A stretch of DNA of 64,000 nucleotides from Emydura subglobosa (lineage: Eukaryota; Chordata; Testudines; Chelidae): the NCBI GenBank assembly GCA_007922225.1, contig ML679960.1, positions 9,381,710-9,445,709 of the forward strand. Reading direction: 5' to 3'. The notes under the pieces were generated by a model. It had not been told where the DNA came from. It ran no database searches and was given only the letters and a program-made list of their open reading frames with translations. Positions 59,301 to 64,000 of this stretch are shown piece by piece (position 1 is the first letter of the stretch; every line of letters begins with the position of its first letter). The translations under genes were made by a program, and so were the position numbers.

Positions 59301-61190
59301 AAGAGCACAAACATGTATTAGTGACACACCACTCAGAATAAAGTCTGATCTAAAACATTCAACTTCATTACTTTCTAATCATGGCATGATAATTTATTCC
59401 ACTGATGTTTCCCAAATTAATATCTGCCATTATGATTCTGTTCTAACCCAACAATTGTCAATGACCAAGTGGCAGTACATGTTTTTTCCTATGGCCTCAA
59501 TGGAACATAATCCATTGTTACGTGAATGTTTCATAACCCTGAAATAGGTAGTGAGGGTAATACTGATCTTTATAAGAGAATTAAAATTTTCCAGTGCAGA
59601 CCAGTAACATGCCTTCCCAAGCCCAATAGGCTGGTAACAGTCAGTTGACTATAACTATCAACATATAAATCTTGCTGAAAAGAGGTAGGTACTGTTTTAT
59701 TCTCTCTCATTGTATCATGTCCTTTTTGCTTGTATCATAAGGCATTGGAATTAGCAGCAAAAAAACCAAACAAACAGCATTTGACCAGTACAGTAAGTTT
59801 TCTCATTTGAACAAATCAGGACTCTCCAGTGAGTTATAAATAGACTAAGATAATGACCCTTTTCAACAAGAGATAATTCTGATACATTAAATTTTTTTTT
59901 TTTTGCCTCACAGAGAGACCACATTTTGACTATCTACTATATTTGCCCAGGTAAAGACTCCCCTCATGGTTTCCAGTGCAGAACTGACCTTTGTATTGTG
60001 TTTACTGTTTTGTCTGTAGGGCAGGGTACTTACTTTTGTCTATGACCCCTGTATTTGTCTATGTGTGTGAGACTGACACAGTAGCCTGCCTTTGGAATTC
60101 TGATCCATCTGAATTCTGAACTACCAATGCGTTCATTTAGAAATATGTCCTATAGCCGATGAGAAAAAGCTTCCAATCTTTAAATTAAATTACAATTTTC
60201 ACTTAACCCCCATTTTCACATACTGAAATTTGAGCACAAACATACAAGTCCTCCTAACTTTGAGTTTTAAAACATTCTAGCCCTGGGAGTACAACAGAAA
60301 CAGTTGATATATGAAAGTTAAAATTTTTACATAAACAGGGATTGGCCACTTTGCTAAGTCAGAAAAATAATTGCTTGATTTAACAAGAGTTAGTCAAAAC
60401 TTGTAATTTCCATTCCCTGGGAAATTCTGACATTTCAAAAGGTCCTTCAATCCTCATTCAGAGCAAGAGGTTGAATTTTTGTAATTATCTATGCAACAGT
60501 TTTAAAAAAAAGTTGTTTCACATCAAAATATTTCATTTGAGTAAAATCAAAATGCTTCATTTAAATTGACTCTTTATATTTTGTTTTCATTGCAGTAAAT
60601 TATACAATTATAAAACAAACTAAGACTTCTAAGCAAAATTACTTAAATCAAAATATTCCACTTCAACCTTTTTATCTAAATGTTTTGTTTCAATTTTTTC
60701 TCTAAACTAAATGTAATTGAAATCAGCACGTTCCTAATGAATATTTCAGTTCTGAAGAAAGAGTATTTTCCAACAACATGTTCTGTCAGAAAACTTTCAA
60801 CCATCTTCGTTTAATAAAGTGATGCCAGTGTGAAAAATGGATTCAGCACATACCCAAAAGACCATTTTATTGTGTGGAAGTGAACAAAGCACCTATAACA
60901 TGGGATAGGAGGCAGGTTTTGCTGAACCTTCTGCCTCTTAAGTGAAACTATCCCTACATCTACCCAGCCTATTTATTTTCCCTGAAAGCTGTTTATCTGA
61001 ACATGTGATTGTCAGATAATGCCTGCAGTTCAAATACCTGGTTGGTCTGGGCTTTGCACTTCTTTATAGAATAAAATAATGGAACAAATATTAGGATAAA
61101 AACCAAACATCTGGGGGGGGGGGGGCCAGTGGAGCCATGAACAACAAGTATTTATAGACAATAAAATTTGCCAGACAAGATTTTGGCTAA
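56360..61190. other. Gene-free stretch
   Basis: Mainly unique AT-rich DNA. An AT-rich segment near 60,420-60,790 (tcaaaatatttcatttga and aaatgttttgtttcaattttt) is reminiscent of the loose family at 11,050-11,375. A CCTT tract lies near 58,888-58,905 and a 13-G run at 61,113-61,125. The 113-codon open frame at 59,209-59,547 has no recognisable domain. Confidence 0.4.
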
Positions 61191-61192
61191 TT

Positions 61193-61261
61193 TGTGACAC
61201 TCTTACTCACTTTGAATAGTACCTTACATCATGAAGTAAGTTGTGGAGTAAGAGTGTCACA
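61193..61261. repeat. Perfect 16-bp inverted repeat
   Basis: tgtgacactcttactc (61,193-61,208) faces gagtaagagtgtcaca (61,246-61,261) with 37 bases between. A smaller inner cttac/gtaag pair extends the hairpin. It lies just before the plus-strand CR1. The words resemble SINE-like turtle repeats with actcttactc/gagtaag phrases. Confidence 0.75.
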
Positions 61262-61289
61262 GTCTGGCACTTCAAATATGCATGGAAGA

Positions 61290-62565
61290 AAATAAGTGTG
61301 CTATATGAAATATAGTAAAGCTTTTGATACTGTCTCACAAAATAATTCAAATTGAGCTGGATAGGTACACTGCCATGGAGCTTGTAAACCATCTGAAAAG
61401 ACAAAGGAATACATGGGGGATCTGAAAAAGGGATTAAACTGCATTTTAATGACATTCACAGAGGATACAAAATTGCAAGGTGTTGTAAACACCAGTCAGA
61501 ACAGAGAAAAAATGGAAATCTGAGAGATTAGAAACACGGGCAGAAAATTCAAGGAGTTTCCACTGAGAAACTTCAAGAAAAGAAAAATCATCAGAAACCC
61601 TTTAAAATTGGAGAGAAAAAGCTTGGAAGCAGTAATGGTTAAGGAGATGTAATGGTGTTAGTAAGCAGCAAATTAGTCATGGTTTGGCAATGTGATATTG
61701 ATGGGGGAGGCAAACAATGAAAATCTGGATTGAAGGTACAAGGCATGTCACAGATCAGGCAGGTAAGAATCCATCTCTAGGCTTTGATACTGTACTCAGT
61801 TCTGGGTAACACGTGACCAGAAAGTACGAACATAAAAAGGAACAAAAATACTCAGAGGGCTCAAAAGGACTGATATATGAGGAAAGAAGAGCTAACTGTG
61901 TCTAAGCAATGGCTCAGTAGGTCTACACTTGTACCTAGGGGCGTGAGTGCAGTTCATGGAGACATACCCGTGCTAGCTCTAATTGAGCTAGGTCAGTAAA
62001 AATAATAGTTCGACTGTGACAACACAAGAAGTGGAATCACAGGGGCTAGATGTGCCGCATGTAAATCCGCCTGAACTTCATGGCCCGGCTAGCCCATTCC
62101 ACCACTCACTGCTGCCTGTGCTACTGTGGATACTAGACTATTTTTTGAGCAGTAGCTCGATGAGAGCTAGCACGTGTCTACCTGAGTTAGACTCACACCC
62201 CTAGCTTCAAGTGTTGATGTTGCCTAAGAGGGATATGCTAAGTCTACAAATATTTGAAAGGTGTTCATGCCAAAGTTAGAGATGGAGGACTTAATGTGGT
62301 ATACAGGAGTATAACGAGCAATGATGGGCTGAAATTAAGAAAAGACAAAAGTGTGGGCTGAATACCAGAATAATCCTCCAGATAATATATAAGGGTGTGG
62401 AATACCTGTCACCCAGGGGAAGTGGCGATAGCTCCATGGCTTGAGACATTTAAAGCTAGATTGAAAAAAAATGCCTCCGAAAATGTACTGTAAAAAGAAA
62501 TGCTACATTAGGAAGTAAATGGCTTTAATATATCTTCCCAATCTCAACATTTCTATGATTAAGTA
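61290..62565 (+). mobile_element. 5'-truncated CR1-like LINE, split by a MITE
   Basis: The plus strand starts inside a decayed reverse transcriptase (K-A-F-D-T-V-S near 61,316, matching the family A-F-D-T-V-S-H). It continues through a tyatgaggaaagaagagct-type phrase and, after the MITE, through the CR1 tail (ataacgagcaatg, gctgaaattaagaaaagaca, gtggaatacctgtcacccag, ggggaagtggc). It ends near 62,562 with catttctatgatt, the usual 3' end. A MITE interrupts it at 61,920-62,218. No intact frame remains. Confidence 0.75.
61920..62218. mobile_element. Fold-back MITE inside CR1
   Basis: The left arm (ctacacttgtacctagggg, cgtgagtgcagttcatggag, cgtgctagctct) matches the reverse complement of the right arm (caacacttgaagctagggg, tgtgagtctaactcagg, cgtgctagctct). 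The arms are about 75 bp. The surrounding CR1 text continues on both sides, so the MITE is younger than the CR1. Confidence 0.75.
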
Positions 62566-62569
62566 AAAG

Positions 62570-64000
62570 CATTAGGGCCTGAAGAGCTGGAACAAAATTA
62601 CATAGCTAATTAAGGTTCAGACTACAGAATGCTCCTTGATTCCTCTGGTTAGAGAGCAGATCTTTAGGCATCTCTTTGGTCCACTCCTTCACGACTGGAA
62701 AGTAGATCCCAGGTGCAATCCTGTGATGTCCTGTCTTGTGTCCAGTCTTTGAGCCCCCTGAGCTCAGAGACAGAGTGAAAGAGAATATCCAGTCCACACC
62801 CTGGCCCTGCTCAGTCCAGCCTGCAGGTATGCCAGCCCTTCTGCTGTGCTTTTCTTGTAAACACCTTGCCAATATCTCTATTACAGGTACATATTCCTTG
62901 AAATACATGTTTATTCATACTGAGGGTAAAGGGGTGCAAACTTAGAGGGATTGAGGAGAATCATAATACATGTACCTGTGTCATCAGAATCATGCATTTA
63001 TGCCTTCTCTCTTCTTTTATCCTTGAATTATAAAACCTACCTTGGTGTAATGTTAACATGTTCCAGTTAACAACTAAAAAAAAGTCAGGTAGTACAAAAG
63101 CTAAGGTTCCCACAGCATTGTTATTTGAGTTGAATGGCATCTCAGTATTTTCTATTCCTTTGCATCTTGTTTAAATTTACTACTGAATGTATCTGCCATA
63201 CAATGTAGACTACAAAATGTATTGGGATATGCAGAACCACCACCAAGTTGTCATCACATTTCAATACTTTTAGTGAATGTTAATCGTGCCACACTGGCAC
63301 TGCATGAAACATTCTATTGGCTCTGTGCAAGAGAGAGCTGATGAAGCCAGGTTCTGTATCCGAAGGCGTATCCAGTTAAGACCAATTCCCCTATCCCTCT
63401 CCCTGATCCATGTGGATGCTCTGCTAGGTGATGAATGGATCAAGGAACCACTTTGCCCTTGACCAGTGCAACTACAGCAGCAGGAGAAGGGGAAGATCCC
63501 AAAAGCGGGAGGTAAGGGAACAAGAGAATATGGCCTAACAGCTAATATGGTAGGGTTGGCATTATGTGCTTGAAAAAAAGCCAAAAGTTGCACCATATAG
63601 TACATTGGCTTCTCTGAGACATCCTACCCTCTCTGGAGCTGGCCCCACACTTCTGTCCTTCAGGGTGCCTATGTGCATCAAGAGAAGGACTTTGTGCTGG
63701 TTAGACAACAGCGAAGATGCAACATATGCAGTAGATGACTAGGTGATGCTCACAACCCAAAGTGGAGAATATCACTTCCCCCCCCTTCTCCCTCCTCCCC
63801 AAACACACAACATACTTATCTGTGTTGGATTAAAATTCACTTTGCTTTTATTCAGAGAAGCACTTCCAAAGCAGGGTGCTTGTCTGAACCACTTATGGTG
63901 ATAAATGTGGGCTGGTAGAGTCAAAAGAACAGGCTGTTTTGTGGAGATTTCCAGTTCTTTTGGCTTTCAGTCAGTTAAAAAATGCTGTCAAGACAGCTAG
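62570..64000. other. Gene-free right end
   Basis: No exon or named repeat recognised. The segment at about 63,320-63,480 has the look of turtle interspersed DNA but I cannot place it. A run of C residues lies at about 63,778-63,785. Confidence 0.4.

Noticed and set aside
59209..59547. 113-codon plus-strand frame
   Set aside because: No recognisable domain; composition is like the surrounding non-coding DNA.

Overview
The window reads as vertebrate nuclear DNA, most likely from a turtle. It is AT-rich and carries the repeat mix typical of sauropsid and turtle genomes: decayed CR1 LINEs, ancient MIR/CORE-SINEs, a Penelope-like element, PIF/Harbinger and hAT relatives, many fold-back MITEs, and the well-known turtle/crocodilian repeat near 29.3 kb. 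Nothing is prokaryotic. The species assignment is inference from repeat types; no marker gene is present.

There is little host coding sequence. The one candidate I would defend is a short first coding exon on the minus strand at 27,503-27,584. It starts with a good-context ATG, ends at a GT donor in phase 1, and lies beside the most CpG-containing unique DNA in the window (about 27.3-28.3 kb). If real, 1-27.4 kb is mostly first intron and the DNA to the right is upstream flank. No later exon was recognised.

Layout. 0.8-1.5 kb: pyrimidine-rich, LTR-like repeat. 1.8-9.2 kb: mostly unique AT-rich DNA with an unusual interleaved inverted repeat at 6.9 kb. 9.29-9.90 kb: a diverged fold-back. 11-12.6 kb: AT-rich interspersed repeats. 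13.7 kb: a MIR. 22.6-24.1 kb: a minus-strand CR1 with a dead reverse transcriptase. 24.7-25.3 kb: a Penelope-like 3' end with a dead GIY-YIG domain and a possible decayed hammerhead. 27.4-28.3 kb: the candidate exon and promoter. 28.4-29.75 kb: a cluster of tRNA-like modules, a turtle-type repeat and a MITE. 34.5-38.0 kb: a near-complete but dead PIF/Harbinger transposon with convergent Myb-like and transposase genes; its left terminus is mirrored by an inverted copy. 42.1-47.2 kb: two same-direction copies of a roughly 1 kb LTR-like repeat. 50.1-50.6 kb: a CA microsatellite, a MITE and a MIR side by side. 52.3-54.0 kb: a MIR split by a GC-rich element containing a minisatellite. 56.2 kb: a 130-bp hAT MITE with an 8-bp target duplication. 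61.3-62.56 kb: a plus-strand CR1 split by a MITE.

The mobile elements are all visibly inactive (stops, frameshifts, truncation). The nested insertions give a relative order: MIR before the GC-rich element, CR1 before its MITE, and LTR-like repeat before its hAT MITE. I did not find an intact undescribed system. The most interesting leads are the possible ribozyme relic in the Penelope end, the mirrored Harbinger terminus, the two large fold-backs, and the identity of the gene behind the candidate exon.
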